Source of the DNA: a virus | IMG/VR virus record: IMGVR_UViG_3300042352_000985 | Coordinates: 1 to 26,327 of that record | Strand: one strand, 5' to 3' | Length of the DNA: 26,327 nt | Shown here: positions 13,032 through 21,337 of the stretch, piece by piece | Position numbering within the stretch: position 1 is the stretch's first letter | Layout of the letters: each line of letters opens with the position of its first letter | Position numbers and translations under genes: made by a program | Notes under the pieces: generated by a model | What the model saw: the letters and a program-made list of their open reading frames with translations, nothing else | Databases searched by the model: none | What the model was told of the DNA's origin: nothing

Positions 13032-13051
13032 ACCCTCCCGAAAGGGAGGGT
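13032..13051 (-). terminator. GC hairpin downstream of the giant virion gene
   Basis: ACCCTCCC-GAAA-GGGAGGGT is an 8-bp perfect hairpin with a tetraloop, 26 nt after the stop of the 1474-aa gene. On the minus strand it is followed by C/G-rich sequence instead of a T-run, so it may be a weak terminator or an mRNA-stabilising hairpin. The rest of the 12900-13077 gap has no gene; GATGAAGGATAAAAC at 12914-12928 resembles the heptamer word at 21308. Confidence 0.5.
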
Positions 13052-13077
13052 TACCGGGGATTTTCTTCCGTTTGAGT

Positions 13078-16000
13078 TCATGGCATCAGGTGCGTTGGAA
13101 ACATTTCCTGCAGCTTCTCTAATCGTTGTAGCTGGGTTCCCTTTGATTGATCCCAGTCCCCTTCGTAAATTTTGGAAACCACGCTTTTATTGAGCCCGGT
13201 AAATCTCTTGCTTGCGAGTAGATATGGATTCACATCGATAGAGCTCAGAGCGTGTTGGTAATCCCTGATTTTCATGACTATTGGGTCATTTCTTAATTCA
13301 GGAATCGCATCCCATCCATTGTTCAGCTTGTATAAGACGCTTTTCATCACGCCCCCGCTATCGATCTTGTGCCACAGCAGGTCTTGAACAGTGATTCCCT
13401 CAAGCAACTTTTCCCTGACATCGGCGGCAGTACTGCCGGGCTGAAAGTTTTTGGTTGAAAGTGATTCCGCCGCGAGGGGAGAGACTTTCAGATCAGGAAA
13501 CTGACGAGCATCAATCTGCGAGAACATCGCCTGCTTTTCACGCGACACATCTTCGGCGGCCTTTGAGATTTCAGGATTGATTGATGTGTCTGGAGACCGT
13601 GAATGGAACGAGATTTGCCCGACCGGCGAATCCACATACATCACCCAGGGATATGCTCCGGTATGTGCCGGATCTTGCTTCCACCCGTAATTCCACCCCT
13701 GATCGATGGCTAATTTTCTCAAGCTATCTATTACCCACAACTTATGGTCACGGAGTTCTTGGGGCTTGGCTCTTTTTATTCCCAAAGTTTTCTGCCAGGC
13801 CTTGGCCCAGTCACCTGCAGACATACTTGGAGTAAATCCAGATTTAGGTCCCACTTCGGGAGCATACACGGGGCCGGATTTACTTCCACCCACATCCGGC
13901 ATCATGTTGTTGTTCACTTTGAAGTAGTCGAAATGGAATCCCTGCAGGGGTTGGCCGTAGGTGGGCGACCCCTTGTCCGTGTCGGTGACGCGGTTCATGT
14001 CCTCGATGCGGTCCATGCGGATGCGGCGGACGACACCCTGGGGGCCGAAGCTGGCGGCCAGAGGGTTGATGTTCCGGTGGATTTTGGAGAAGGAGGTCAG
14101 CAGGGCATTGATCTCGTTGCGCTTGCCGATCCCGATAGCGTTCTCCGAGGGGAGTCCCTGCTTGTGGTTGGAGAGGTAGGTCATCAGCGACTGATGGACG
14201 GCCGCCGCGTCGTTGTTGTGGTGGGGGAGAAGGCCCTCGTTGATCCCCTTGAGCACATTGCGCTGGACGGCCGAGTCATCGATCGTGTGTGCGAGAAGAT
14301 GGCCCTGCGAGGAGACCGAGTACTCGAAGGGCTCCCAGAAGTTCCTCGTGATCGAGCGGATGTTGCCGAGGTTGATCACCTTATAGGCTCCGGTCTCCCC
14401 TGTGCCGACGCGATTGACCTTCATCCGGTAGACGCCACCCTGACCGGCATCCGACTTGAAGGTGTTGGCGATCGACTGGATCCATGGCCCGAAGTGCTGG
14501 AGGGCGCCCATCGTGGCCGGGAGTTGGGAGCCGGAGATGACCCGCTTCCCGTCGACCATGCGGGGGCCAAGGACCGGATCGTTCTTGGGTCGGAGGCCGG
14601 TGCCGATGGCGGCGGAGAGTTGATCCTTACGAAGCTGGTCGGTGCGGCGGATCTCGTCCTGAGACTTGAAGGTGACCGTCCCGTTGTCATTGCGGAGGAA
14701 GTCATTCTCAAAGACACCCGGACGCCCGGGGACGGGGCGGAGGTTGACCAGGTTCGATCGCGCCATGTCGTAGGGGGATCCCGAGGCGGCGATCTGCGTT
14801 CCCTCGACACGCTTGGCACCGAGATCGATGCCGTTGAGCCACGAGTCGTAGGAGCTGACATAGCGGGCGAGCTGCTTGGAGAGAGTCGGAGAGGATCCCA
14901 CCAGCGGGTTGTCGCGGAAGATCGAGGAGAGTGATCCATTGACCTTGCCGGTCTGGGGATCAATGGATACCCCTTGGGCCGCGAGCGACCGGGCATTCAT
15001 GGCGAGCATCGAGCGGGTGGCCGCGTCGGGATCGACATTGGCCGGGAGGCCTTTGCGGATCGAGTTCACGTCGACACCGGCCTGATTCATCTGCTCGGCA
15101 AAGACTTCATCCCGGGCCCAGTCGAGGGGGTGCTCATTACCGGCGGCGAGACCATTGTCTGAGAGTTGCTGGACACGCTGGGTGATCCGGTCCTCGAGGG
15201 GCGGGAAAGTGGGGAGAGGTTGACCGGCGACGGCGGCGCGCTGGCGCAGCGAGGCCTCCTCGGCCTCGACCTGACGTTGGGCATACTCGCGGGCGCGGGC
15301 CTCGATCCCGGCATCACCGTAGAGCTGCTGGATGAAGTTGCGTGCATCCGAGCGCTGGGCGCCGTCCATGACATTGGAGGCGAGGATCGCATGACCGAGC
15401 CCCTCGTGGATCTCGGCGGGGTGCTCGGCATCGAGGTTGATGAAGACACGGGGCCGCTCCCCGGGAGTGCCATCGACGAACCATCCCGCGCCACCACGGC
15501 CACCGAGTGCAGCCACATTGGCCGTGAAGTCGGTGCCATCGAGGGGGACCACATCGGCGGGAGCGATGCCCGGTTGATTGGAGAGGGCCGCACCGACTTG
15601 CTTGTCGAACTCGGCGGCACCGACCGGGATCACATCGGTTCCCTTCATTCCCAGAAGGCCTTGGATGGCGGCGAGATTCTGGAGGCGTCCAGCCGGGAGC
15701 TGGGCCACCCTGGTGACATCACCACCGGCAAGCTGGGTGTCGGCGAGGAATCGGGCAATGTCTTGATTGCGCTGGCGGGCCGAGTTGCCCAGGACACGGG
15801 AAGCCAGGCCACCGACCGCTCCGAATCCGAATCCTGCCCCGACATTGGCCCCGGCCTGCTCCTCATCTTGACCCAGTGTCAGGGGAAGCATGGCAAGTGA
15901 TCCCGCGATGCCACCCTCGACGGCAGATCCGGTGATGCGCGAGGCATTGGTAAAAATCGGGTTATTGGCCTTGGAGGCGAGTCGGCGCACCCATCCGGGA

Positions 16001-17502
16001 TAGGATTCCGAGTTGGCGACCCGCGACATCGTGGAGTCAATGGCTCCGGTTCCTCCCGTTGCAAGCGCATCGGCGGCTGCCGTGCGGTAGGCCGCTGGGA
16101 TGCCTGGATTGGAGGCGATGGCCCCGATGGCATCGGCGCGGAGAGGACCCATCACGTCGGATGCTTCGCGCAGGATGGTGCCGGTGACTTGGGCGCCTTG
16201 GCCGATTGTACGGACGACCGCGGCACCTTTGCGCAGCGCGAGATATCCGAGGACCGGTTTCATGGCCGACCAGAGGGGATTGCCCCCATCCTGACCATTA
16301 GATGCACCACTCCATCCCAAGAGGCCCGCGCCTCCCACGACTCCGGCAGCGGCAATGTCCGCGCCTTCATAGACCTTGTCGCCGATCTTGACCGATGGGA
16401 TGACGGCATTGACCCGATCGATGGCTGCCTTGGCCGCGGAGTCGAGGGCATCGTTGGCCACGATGGTCGTGTTGCCGAGACCTTGGAGGACGCGACCTGA
16501 GGCATACTTGGTCAGATTGCCGATAGGCACCTTCGAGATGAGGGCACCGGCGGCCCCGGCTATCTGGTTTTCGGGGGCCGCAGCTATTGCGGAAAGTTCG
16601 GTCAGATCCTTGAGCGGGGCCGTGGCCGGATTGTTGAAGGAGGCGGACAGGGCCTGCTCCACTTTCTGCCCGGAGGCATCATCCGGCGCCGCTAGGGAGA
16701 CAATCTGAGGGACCGAGGTGATGGTGGGGCGCTCGATCTCACGTTTGAAGGCATTGTTGTCGAGATAGTTTGAGTAGCCCGCATCGGCCCCGGCCTTGAT
16801 CTGCTCGGGGGTGGCATTGACCAGTCCCGCATCGGCCGATCCATCGACGAGCCCCTGCCATCCCTGCTTGACCTGCTGGATTCCGAGCATCGTCTGCATC
16901 CCGGCATTGCGGATGCCTTGGAGGGCCGAGTTGGCGACTGCCGTCTCATGCTCCAGGGTCTTCTGGGCATAGTCGCCGAAGTCCCCCTGATACCGGGGAG
17001 TATGCATAAGGTCCTTGATGCCGCCGTAGGTGGTCTGAAAGAGTCCCCCGATTCCACCCGCGATATTCCCGACTGCAGAGGTCCAGAAGCTACCCCCCAC
17101 CCGCTTGCGGGCGTCCATGGCAGAGTCCCACTGGTCGCGTGAAAGATCGACCGAGGGATCATTCAGCGAGTCGGCTTCGAGTTGGTCAAGTTCCTGAGTT
17201 GAGAAGGTCTTGGGTTGGGTTGGACCGAGCCCGGTCGAGGCGAAGGGACTCGGAGACGAAGGGCCTGACAGTGGAGAAGCCGGAGCCGTGGCCGCGTAGG
17301 CCGCATTGATGTCACCGGCAGCCTTGGATTGTTCCTCCATGAGCGCAATGTCGGCATCGCTGAATGTAGGGCCGTCAGATGATGCTGAAAGCTGAAGACT
17401 GAAGTCAGAAGCAGAACCAGATGGAGCCGCCGGTGCAGGAACATCCGAGCCCGGGGCCATGGCATTCAGATCCTCATCGCTGACGATGTCGCCGATGGCC
17501 AT
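13078..17502 (-). CDS. Giant internal virion protein with zincin-like motif
   Basis: At 1474 aa this is the largest gene. The ATG at 17502 (MAIGDIVSDEDLNAM) lies 4 nt after the preceding stop and is preferred over 17556. The N-terminal ~120 residues are low-complexity. The middle has Gly/Ala-rich helices suited to membrane or DNA interaction (AAGVVGGAGLLGW; GSLAMLPLTLG). HEGLGH at 699-704 matches the HEXXGH zinc-binding pattern of M49 and phage polyvalent metallopeptidases, and ARDEVFAEQM downstream could supply the third ligand. Large multi-domain proteins of this sort are usually packaged in podovirus heads and ejected with DNA. The last ~285 residues are encoded by clearly lower-GC DNA, which suggests module exchange. 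Confidence 0.75.
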   Translation of the reverse strand: MAIGDIVSDEDLNAMAPGSDVPAPAAPSGSASDFSLQLSASSDGPTFSDADIALMEEQSKAAGDINAAYAATAPASPLSGPSSPSPFASTGLGPTQPKTFSTQELDQLEADSLNDPSVDLSRDQWDSAMDARKRVGGSFWTSAVGNIAGGIGGLFQTTYGGIKDLMHTPRYQGDFGDYAQKTLEHETAVANSALQGIRNAGMQTMLGIQQVKQGWQGLVDGSADAGLVNATPEQIKAGADAGYSNYLDNNAFKREIERPTITSVPQIVSLAAPDDASGQKVEQALSASFNNPATAPLKDLTELSAIAAAPENQIAGAAGALISKVPIGNLTKYASGRVLQGLGNTTIVANDALDSAAKAAIDRVNAVIPSVKIGDKVYEGADIAAAGVVGGAGLLGWSGASNGQDGGNPLWSAMKPVLGYLALRKGAAVVRTIGQGAQVTGTILREASDVMGPLRADAIGAIASNPGIPAAYRTAAADALATGGTGAIDSTMSRVANSESYPGWVRRLASKANNPIFTNASRITGSAVEGGIAGSLAMLPLTLGQDEEQAGANVGAGFGFGAVGGLASRVLGNSARQRNQDIARFLADTQLAGGDVTRVAQLPAGRLQNLAAIQGLLGMKGTDVIPVGAAEFDKQVGAALSNQPGIAPADVVPLDGTDFTANVAALGGRGGAGWFVDGTPGERPRVFINLDAEHPAEIHEGLGHAILASNVMDGAQRSDARNFIQQLYGDAGIEARAREYAQRQVEAEEASLRQRAAVAGQPLPTFPPLEDRITQRVQQLSDNGLAAGNEHPLDWARDEVFAEQMNQAGVDVNSIRKGLPANVDPDAATRSMLAMNARSLAAQGVSIDPQTGKVNGSLSSIFRDNPLVGSSPTLSKQLARYVSSYDSWLNGIDLGAKRVEGTQIAASGSPYDMARSNLVNLRPVPGRPGVFENDFLRNDNGTVTFKSQDEIRRTDQLRKDQLSAAIGTGLRPKNDPVLGPRMVDGKRVISGSQLPATMGALQHFGPWIQSIANTFKSDAGQGGVYRMKVNRVGTGETGAYKVINLGNIRSITRNFWEPFEYSVSSQGHLLAHTIDDSAVQRNVLKGINEGLLPHHNNDAAAVHQSLMTYLSNHKQGLPSENAIGIGKRNEINALLTSFSKIHRNINPLAASFGPQGVVRRIRMDRIEDMNRVTDTDKGSPTYGQPLQGFHFDYFKVNNNMMPDVGGSKSGPVYAPEVGPKSGFTPSMSAGDWAKAWQKTLGIKRAKPQELRDHKLWVIDSLRKLAIDQGWNYGWKQDPAHTGAYPWVMYVDSPVGQISFHSRSPDTSINPEISKAAEDVSREKQAMFSQIDARQFPDLKVSPLAAESLSTKNFQPGSTAADVREKLLEGITVQDLLWHKIDSGGVMKSVLYKLNNGWDAIPELRNDPIVMKIRDYQHALSSIDVNPYLLASKRFTGLNKSVVSKIYEGDWDQSKGTQLQRLEKLQEMFPTHLMP

Positions 17503-17506
17503 TGGC

Positions 17507-18718
17507 TTACTGGATCTGCTTCCACTGACCGTTTCCGAGCGACTGGAAGGTTCCACGACCAGGGATCGTCTTGATCACCGGCGAGGAGGCAGGAACCGAG
17601 GGGGCCGCAGCGGGTGCGCTGGCGGATGTAGCCTGTGTCCCGAGCCGGGCCTTGGAGCGGTCGAGTCCGGTCTGGAGGACGCCGCGCAGCTCGGCGACGG
17701 ATTTGCGAAACTCGCCCTCGGACTGGTTGGTGCCGAGACGGCCAAGCGCGGCCGTGGCCTTGGCCCCTTCGATCTCAGTGATCTGGCCCGCGCCCTTGAG
17801 CTGATTGAATGCCGCCAGGAAGTTCTTGCCTTGGACTTGCTCGAGTCGCGACATGAAGTCGGCCGCCTCGGTGCCCGCGAGCGGATCCTTCTTTAGCCCG
17901 AAGAGGAAGGCGGCATCCTTGGCACCGACCGCCGAGGAGAGGCCCTTGGCGGCGAGGAGATCGTCGAGGAGCTGGACATTGTTCTGGAGCTCCGGAATGG
18001 CGTCGGCCTTCTTGGCGACGGCGTCAGACTGTTCCATCGTCGACTTCTGGAGCTCGACCCGGTCCTTCTGGAGTTTGAGGAGCTTCTCGGGGTCTTGGCG
18101 GGCGAGGAAATCCTTCTGCTGGTCGAGGTACTTTTCTAGGATCACCTTCCGCTCGTCCGGCATGACCTGACGGGGGAGTCCCGCGGCACGGGCCCAGTCG
18201 GCCAGTTGCGGGAATCCGAGTGCCTGAGCGATGTTCTGATTGGCCGCAGCGGCGGGTGCGGGAGCGGATTGAGCACCCTGATCGGCCGGGCCGTCGGGCT
18301 TGTAGGGATTGGTGGCCGCATTACCCGACACACCTTGGTCAGCTGACGGGCTGAACTCGGCACCATTGGCGCCGGGATTGCCGAGACGGGCCGGTGATCC
18401 CGAGGGATTGGGCACCTGAATGTCGGGGCCGGTGACCAAGCCATCGGGATCCGAGGCAGGAGGCACGCCCATCATGGCCAACTGGTTAGCGGTGACCCGA
18501 TCCATCTGTGCCTGCGAGGCAGGCGTGCCCATCAGTTGGGCCAGCAGGGCCGGATCAACTCGATCCGGCGTGAGGGAAGGTTCCGGAGAATTGGTCCCGG
18601 AAGCCATGGCGTAGAACTGCTGCAGATCCTCGGGGGAGACATTGGCCGCGGCCTGAGTCATGGCAGGGGACCCCATGGAGGGTTGGTAGCCCATGAGGGC
18701 GAGTTCCTCGGCAGTCAT
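17507..18718 (-). CDS. Internal virion-like structural protein (403 aa)
   Basis: The first ~170 residues are Pro/Ala/Gly/Ser-rich. From ~190 a long helical, coiled-coil-like region follows (KVILEKYLDQQKDFLARQDP, LLKLQKDRVELQKSTMEQ). The C-terminal part contains NFLAAFNQLKGAGQITEIEG and AKATAALGRLGTNQSEGEFR, a pattern I know from phage virion and DNA-ejection proteins. It ends with a small basic GRGTFQSLGNGQWKQIQ motif. Its ATG overlaps the previous stop (TAATG). It is presumably an inner-core or ejection partner of the giant protein. Confidence 0.7.
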   Translation of the reverse strand: MTAEELALMGYQPSMGSPAMTQAAANVSPEDLQQFYAMASGTNSPEPSLTPDRVDPALLAQLMGTPASQAQMDRVTANQLAMMGVPPASDPDGLVTGPDIQVPNPSGSPARLGNPGANGAEFSPSADQGVSGNAATNPYKPDGPADQGAQSAPAPAAAANQNIAQALGFPQLADWARAAGLPRQVMPDERKVILEKYLDQQKDFLARQDPEKLLKLQKDRVELQKSTMEQSDAVAKKADAIPELQNNVQLLDDLLAAKGLSSAVGAKDAAFLFGLKKDPLAGTEAADFMSRLEQVQGKNFLAAFNQLKGAGQITEIEGAKATAALGRLGTNQSEGEFRKSVAELRGVLQTGLDRSKARLGTQATSASAPAAAPSVPASSPVIKTIPGRGTFQSLGNGQWKQIQ

Positions 18719-19116
18719 TAGTAGAGATCAACAGGTGTTGTCTTGGTGGAGGAAGAGGCCCCCTGCTGGTCGAGCTTCTGCTGACTTAGTCCAGCCATCA
18801 TGGCGTAGCGGTCGGCCATGGTCTTCTGGCCCACCAGCTGGATCAGGGAGGGGCCGAGGTTGATCTTCTCCGCCCAGGGCGTGGCCCTGATCGTGTTGAA
18901 GGCATCGGCATCGATGATCCCCATCTTGTGGGCGAGTGCCGCGGTCGAGTCCGTTTGCGCGGCCTGCATTTTGAGGCCTGAGATTTTATCGAGGGCCCCG
19001 GAAATTCCGGAGGCGGCGGCAGTGATGCCTCCCGCAAGGCCTTGGGCACCTTGGAGCTGACCGGCGGCGGTGATCTCGCCGGAGCGGTCTTGGACGGTGG
19101 GGTTGTAGCCGAACAT
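18718..19116 (-). CDS. Small virion-associated protein (132 aa)
   Basis: This 132-aa protein begins MFGYNPTVQDRSGEITAAGQ. Its Ala/Gly-rich helix (GGITAAASGISGALDKISGLKMQAA) is followed by a helical C-terminal half and a Thr/Ser tail ending VDLY. No named family. It is translationally coupled to the 403-aa gene and heads the internal-protein cluster. Immediately upstream are a GTCGAG-type heptamer array and a promoter-like pair (TTAAGC-N17-TATCCT), so transcription of the cluster may start here. Confidence 0.65.
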   Translation of the reverse strand: MFGYNPTVQDRSGEITAAGQLQGAQGLAGGITAAASGISGALDKISGLKMQAAQTDSTAALAHKMGIIDADAFNTIRATPWAEKINLGPSLIQLVGQKTMADRYAMMAGLSQQKLDQQGASSSTKTTPVDLY

Positions 19117-19125
19117 CGGATTAGT

Positions 19126-19155
19126 GAGTCGAGGGTCGAGCGTCGAAAGTCGAAA
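19126..19155. repeat. Heptamer tandem array, left end of repeated module copy 1
   Basis: The units GAGTCGA GGGTCGA GCGTCGA AAGTCGA AAG are followed by GCACGGAA and a 67-nt block (19156-19222) that recurs at 22440-22500. It lies just upstream of the 132-aa gene. Confidence 0.85.
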
Positions 19156-19168
19156 GCACGGAAGAAGA

Positions 19169-19543
19169 ATGCCGCATGGGGGCAGGATAGAGCCTCAGCT
19201 GTTTGAGCTTAATGGGGGACTTGACATCGTTGGCATTGCGGCGGACACACTGCCGGTGATCTACGACTGCCAGAGCTGCGGGGCCTGCTGTGCCCATAAA
19301 TGGAGCTGGCCGGTGCTCCGGCGCGATCGGTCGGATGCATCGGGAATCCCCCCGGCAATGGTCCGTCTCGATTACCCCTTGCTCAGGACGGTGAGCAATC
19401 GGTGCGTGGCACTGACGGGAGATGTCGGGGTCTCGACCGGTTGCTCGATCTACGAGGCCAGACCGGACGCGTGCCGATCCTTCACGCCCGGAAGCGTGCT
19501 GTGCTTGGAAGCACGCAAGGCTATTGGACTGTTAGGCTGTTAG
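19169..19543 (+). CDS. YkgJ-type cysteine-cluster protein
   Basis: The only plus-strand gene in the right arm. It carries the CxxCxxCC cluster (YDCQSCGACC), then RCVAL and CSIYEARPDACRSF, the spacing typical of the YkgJ/UPF0153 zinc- or iron-chelating family (PF03692), whose members are thought to bind a metal or cluster. The start is uncertain: the ATG at 19169 (MPHGGRIEPQLFELNG) is used, and an earlier one at 19124 would translate the heptamer array. The last residues (LLGC) are read from a GTTAGGCT repeat. The gene lies between two inverted heptamer arrays and so looks like an inserted cassette. At 124 aa it has normal length. Confidence 0.75.
   Translation: MPHGGRIEPQLFELNGGLDIVGIAADTLPVIYDCQSCGACCAHKWSWPVLRRDRSDASGIPPAMVRLDYPLLRTVSNRCVALTGDVGVSTGCSIYEARPDACRSFTPGSVLCLEARKAIGLLGC
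19184..19212 (-). promoter_or_regulatory. Promoter-like element upstream of the internal virion genes
   Basis: On the minus strand TTAAGC (19207-19212) is separated by 17 nt from TATCCT (19184-19189). The same boxes with the same spacing occur at 22485-22490 and 22462-22467, where the flanks are conserved but the 16-nt spacer is not. It points towards the gene starting at 19116. Confidence 0.5.
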
Positions 19544-19584
19544 GCTGTTAGCCCTCGACGCTCGACTCTCGACCCTCGACTCTC
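19530..19584. repeat. Compound repeat: GTTAGGCT octamers then CCCTCGA heptamers
   Basis: Three GTTAGGCT-type units (19530-19551) run into CCCTCGA CGCTCGA CTCTCGA CCCTCGA CTC. The heptamers are the reverse complement of the array at 19126, so the two arrays flank the YkgJ-type gene as inverted repeats. The left units encode that gene's last residues, and the right units, on the other strand, encode the last ~11 residues of the PAPS-reductase-family protein. Confidence 0.85.
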
Positions 19585-20390
19585 CCTGCGCTGTACCCGC
19601 ACAGCGGCATCTCGAGCCTGACCCAGGGAGCGGTGGCGCTGACATTGTTCACCTGGCATTTCAACTTGGGGCACTCCACCACGCCCGGCTGATCGGGATC
19701 GAGGCAGGCCGTGCAGGTGCGGTAGTAGTCGGGGTTCCCCACCTTCTCGTTGGTGAGCACCGCCATCTCCCCGTCGACCCGTCCATAGCGGAGCGGATCG
19801 AGCGGCACCTGATGGAGCTCGCAGTAGGTGAAGACATCCTCATCGGTCCAGTCGCGCAGCGGGTAAAGGGCCGACGGGCAGAGCGGGTGAGTCATCACGT
19901 CCAGGGCCAGCGGCACACGGCCCGAGCAGGGGTCCTCGTCCGAGGACTTCTGGCCATGAAAGGCCGCATCCCACGGGAACTGCATTCCACCGGTCGGTCG
20001 ACTCAGCCAGTCGATCCCGCACTGGAAGGGCTTGCCCTCGAGGGGGGGCTCGGTGCCGCGGGCCAGCCAGAGTGTGAAGTTCCCCAGCTGGAAGCGCTGC
20101 ATGATATCGATCCGGCCATTGCCGCGATTGAGACCCAGCTCCGAGGGAGGGAAATCGTAGAGAGTCAGATTCCAGTCGGATGCGACCTGCTGGGTGAAGT
20201 TAAGGCGCCCCCGCTGCCAGGGCTCTTGGAAGGTGACCACCGGCAGGTCGTGACCCATCGAGCGGATCAGGTGGAGGAGGACTTGGGAATCCTTGCCACT
20301 CGACCAGAGGATGCAGGGATTGCGGAAGTGGGCCAGCCATCCCGCAATCCGCTCACGGGTGGCGGCGAGCTTCTCGGGGAAGTTCGGCAT
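19548..20390 (-). CDS. PAPS reductase family protein (phage type)
   Basis: The ATG at 20390 (MPNFPEKLAATRER) overlaps the preceding stop as TGATG. The N-terminal ATP-pyrophosphatase fold carries CILWSSGKDSQVLLHL with the SGKDS PP-loop (31-35). Later come LYPLRDWTDEDVFTYCELH, typical of PAPS/APS reductases and CysD-like enzymes, and a cysteine set (TCTACLDPDQPG, ECPKLKC) that could bind a metal or cluster. Phage members are common, but their substrate is unknown; sulphate reduction and nucleic-acid sulphur modification have both been proposed. The last ~11 residues (RVEGRESSVEG) are translated from a heptamer array, so the native C-terminus probably ended near LCGYSAG. Confidence 0.82.
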   Translation of the reverse strand: MPNFPEKLAATRERIAGWLAHFRNPCILWSSGKDSQVLLHLIRSMGHDLPVVTFQEPWQRGRLNFTQQVASDWNLTLYDFPPSELGLNRGNGRIDIMQRFQLGNFTLWLARGTEPPLEGKPFQCGIDWLSRPTGGMQFPWDAAFHGQKSSDEDPCSGRVPLALDVMTHPLCPSALYPLRDWTDEDVFTYCELHQVPLDPLRYGRVDGEMAVLTNEKVGNPDYYRTCTACLDPDQPGVVECPKLKCQVNNVSATAPWVRLEMPLCGYSAGRVEGRESSVEG

Positions 20391-21298
20391 CAGAGGGCCG
20401 AGGCGATCATCATGGATCCGCCGATGGATGCGCCAGCACCCAATGCCGATCCTCCGAGCTGGCCCCACATTCCGGTGTTGGCCGCGCTGCGGGCGGCATT
20501 GTTGTTGAGTGCCGAGTTGTACATCGAGGCCTGCATATTGGTGTTGAAGGAGGCGATATTGCCCGCGGCGTCGAGGGCGCCATTGTAGGCATTGCCGATC
20601 ATTTGGCCGGAGTTCCCCTGGATCCCGCTGCCGAGCTGGATGCCCTGACCGAGTGCGCGCTGGTAGGGGTCGAGGTTGACCAGGGCATTGGCCCCGGCAA
20701 ATCCAAGATTCGCCGCATTCTGGAAGGCACCACCGGCCTGTCCGTAGAGGTTGGCCGTGTTGCCCATCATGCCTTGGGCGGCACCGGCATTTGCCAGGCG
20801 CTGCTGGTAGCGCTGCTGTCCGAACTGGTAGCGGTTGAGCAGGTCGGCCGCGGCGGCACCCGCGCCGGTGCCGAGGCCCCGCGCCGAGTAGGCACTGGAG
20901 GCCTGCTGGGAGGCGGCACGCTCCTCCTCGGGGTTGAGCGCGGTGCCAAGGGCGAGCTCTGAGGCGACCCGGTCACCGGCCAGCTTGGAGAGGATCGAGG
21001 CCTGATCGCCCTGGGCATTGATTCGGTTGCCGGTATCGATGAGCGCATTGGCCCCGGACTGATAGGTCTGGTCGATGACCCCCTTGGCCTGCTTGGTGTA
21101 GTCGTTGTTAAGCTTCCCCGCGATTTTGCTGACCGTCCCGAGTTGCAGGGCCTCAAGCTTGGGATAGGCCGCGATCTGGGCCGCCAGCTGGTCCTTGTAC
21201 ATCTGCGATCCGTACTTGGCCGCGTTGGCGTAGACCGAGCCGACGTCGATCGGCTGGGGTTGTGCAGGAACTGGTTGTGGGGATCCGGAGCCGCCCAT
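20390..21298 (-). CDS. Virion protein, Ala/Gly/Asn-rich (302 aa)
   Basis: The 302-aa protein begins MGGSGSPQPVPAQPQPIDVG. It has a helical N-terminal half (AKYGSQMYKDQLAAQIAAYPKLEALQ), a Gly/Ala-rich centre (ARGLGTGAGAAAADLLNRY, then QQRYQQRLANAG) and an Asn/Ala-rich C-terminal region. The protein ends with a hydrophobic GSALGAGASIGGSMMIASAL that could insert in a membrane. This composition is typical of podophage internal or ejection proteins; no named family. It sits between the PAPS-reductase gene (coupled) and a GGATGAA repeat. Confidence 0.7.
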   Translation of the reverse strand: MGGSGSPQPVPAQPQPIDVGSVYANAAKYGSQMYKDQLAAQIAAYPKLEALQLGTVSKIAGKLNNDYTKQAKGVIDQTYQSGANALIDTGNRINAQGDQASILSKLAGDRVASELALGTALNPEEERAASQQASSAYSARGLGTGAGAAAADLLNRYQFGQQRYQQRLANAGAAQGMMGNTANLYGQAGGAFQNAANLGFAGANALVNLDPYQRALGQGIQLGSGIQGNSGQMIGNAYNGALDAAGNIASFNTNMQASMYNSALNNNAARSAANTGMWGQLGGSALGAGASIGGSMMIASAL

Positions 21299-21307
21299 GT
21301 TAGGAAA

Positions 21308-21336
21308 GGATGAAGGATGAAGGATGAAGGATGAAA
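21308..21336. repeat. Heptamer tandem array (GGATGAA word)
   Basis: Four near-perfect GGATGAA units, preceded by a partial GGAAA, lie between the 302-aa gene start and the stop of the next gene upstream. The word is unrelated in sequence to GTCGAG but has the same length, copy number and boundary position. Confidence 0.85.
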
Positions 21337-21337
21337 C

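Noticed and set aside
13744-14934. 396-aa plus-strand open frame and several similar ones up to 15900
   Set aside because: Antisense to the giant virion protein; composition reflects codon bias of the opposite strand and there is no promoter or ribosome site.
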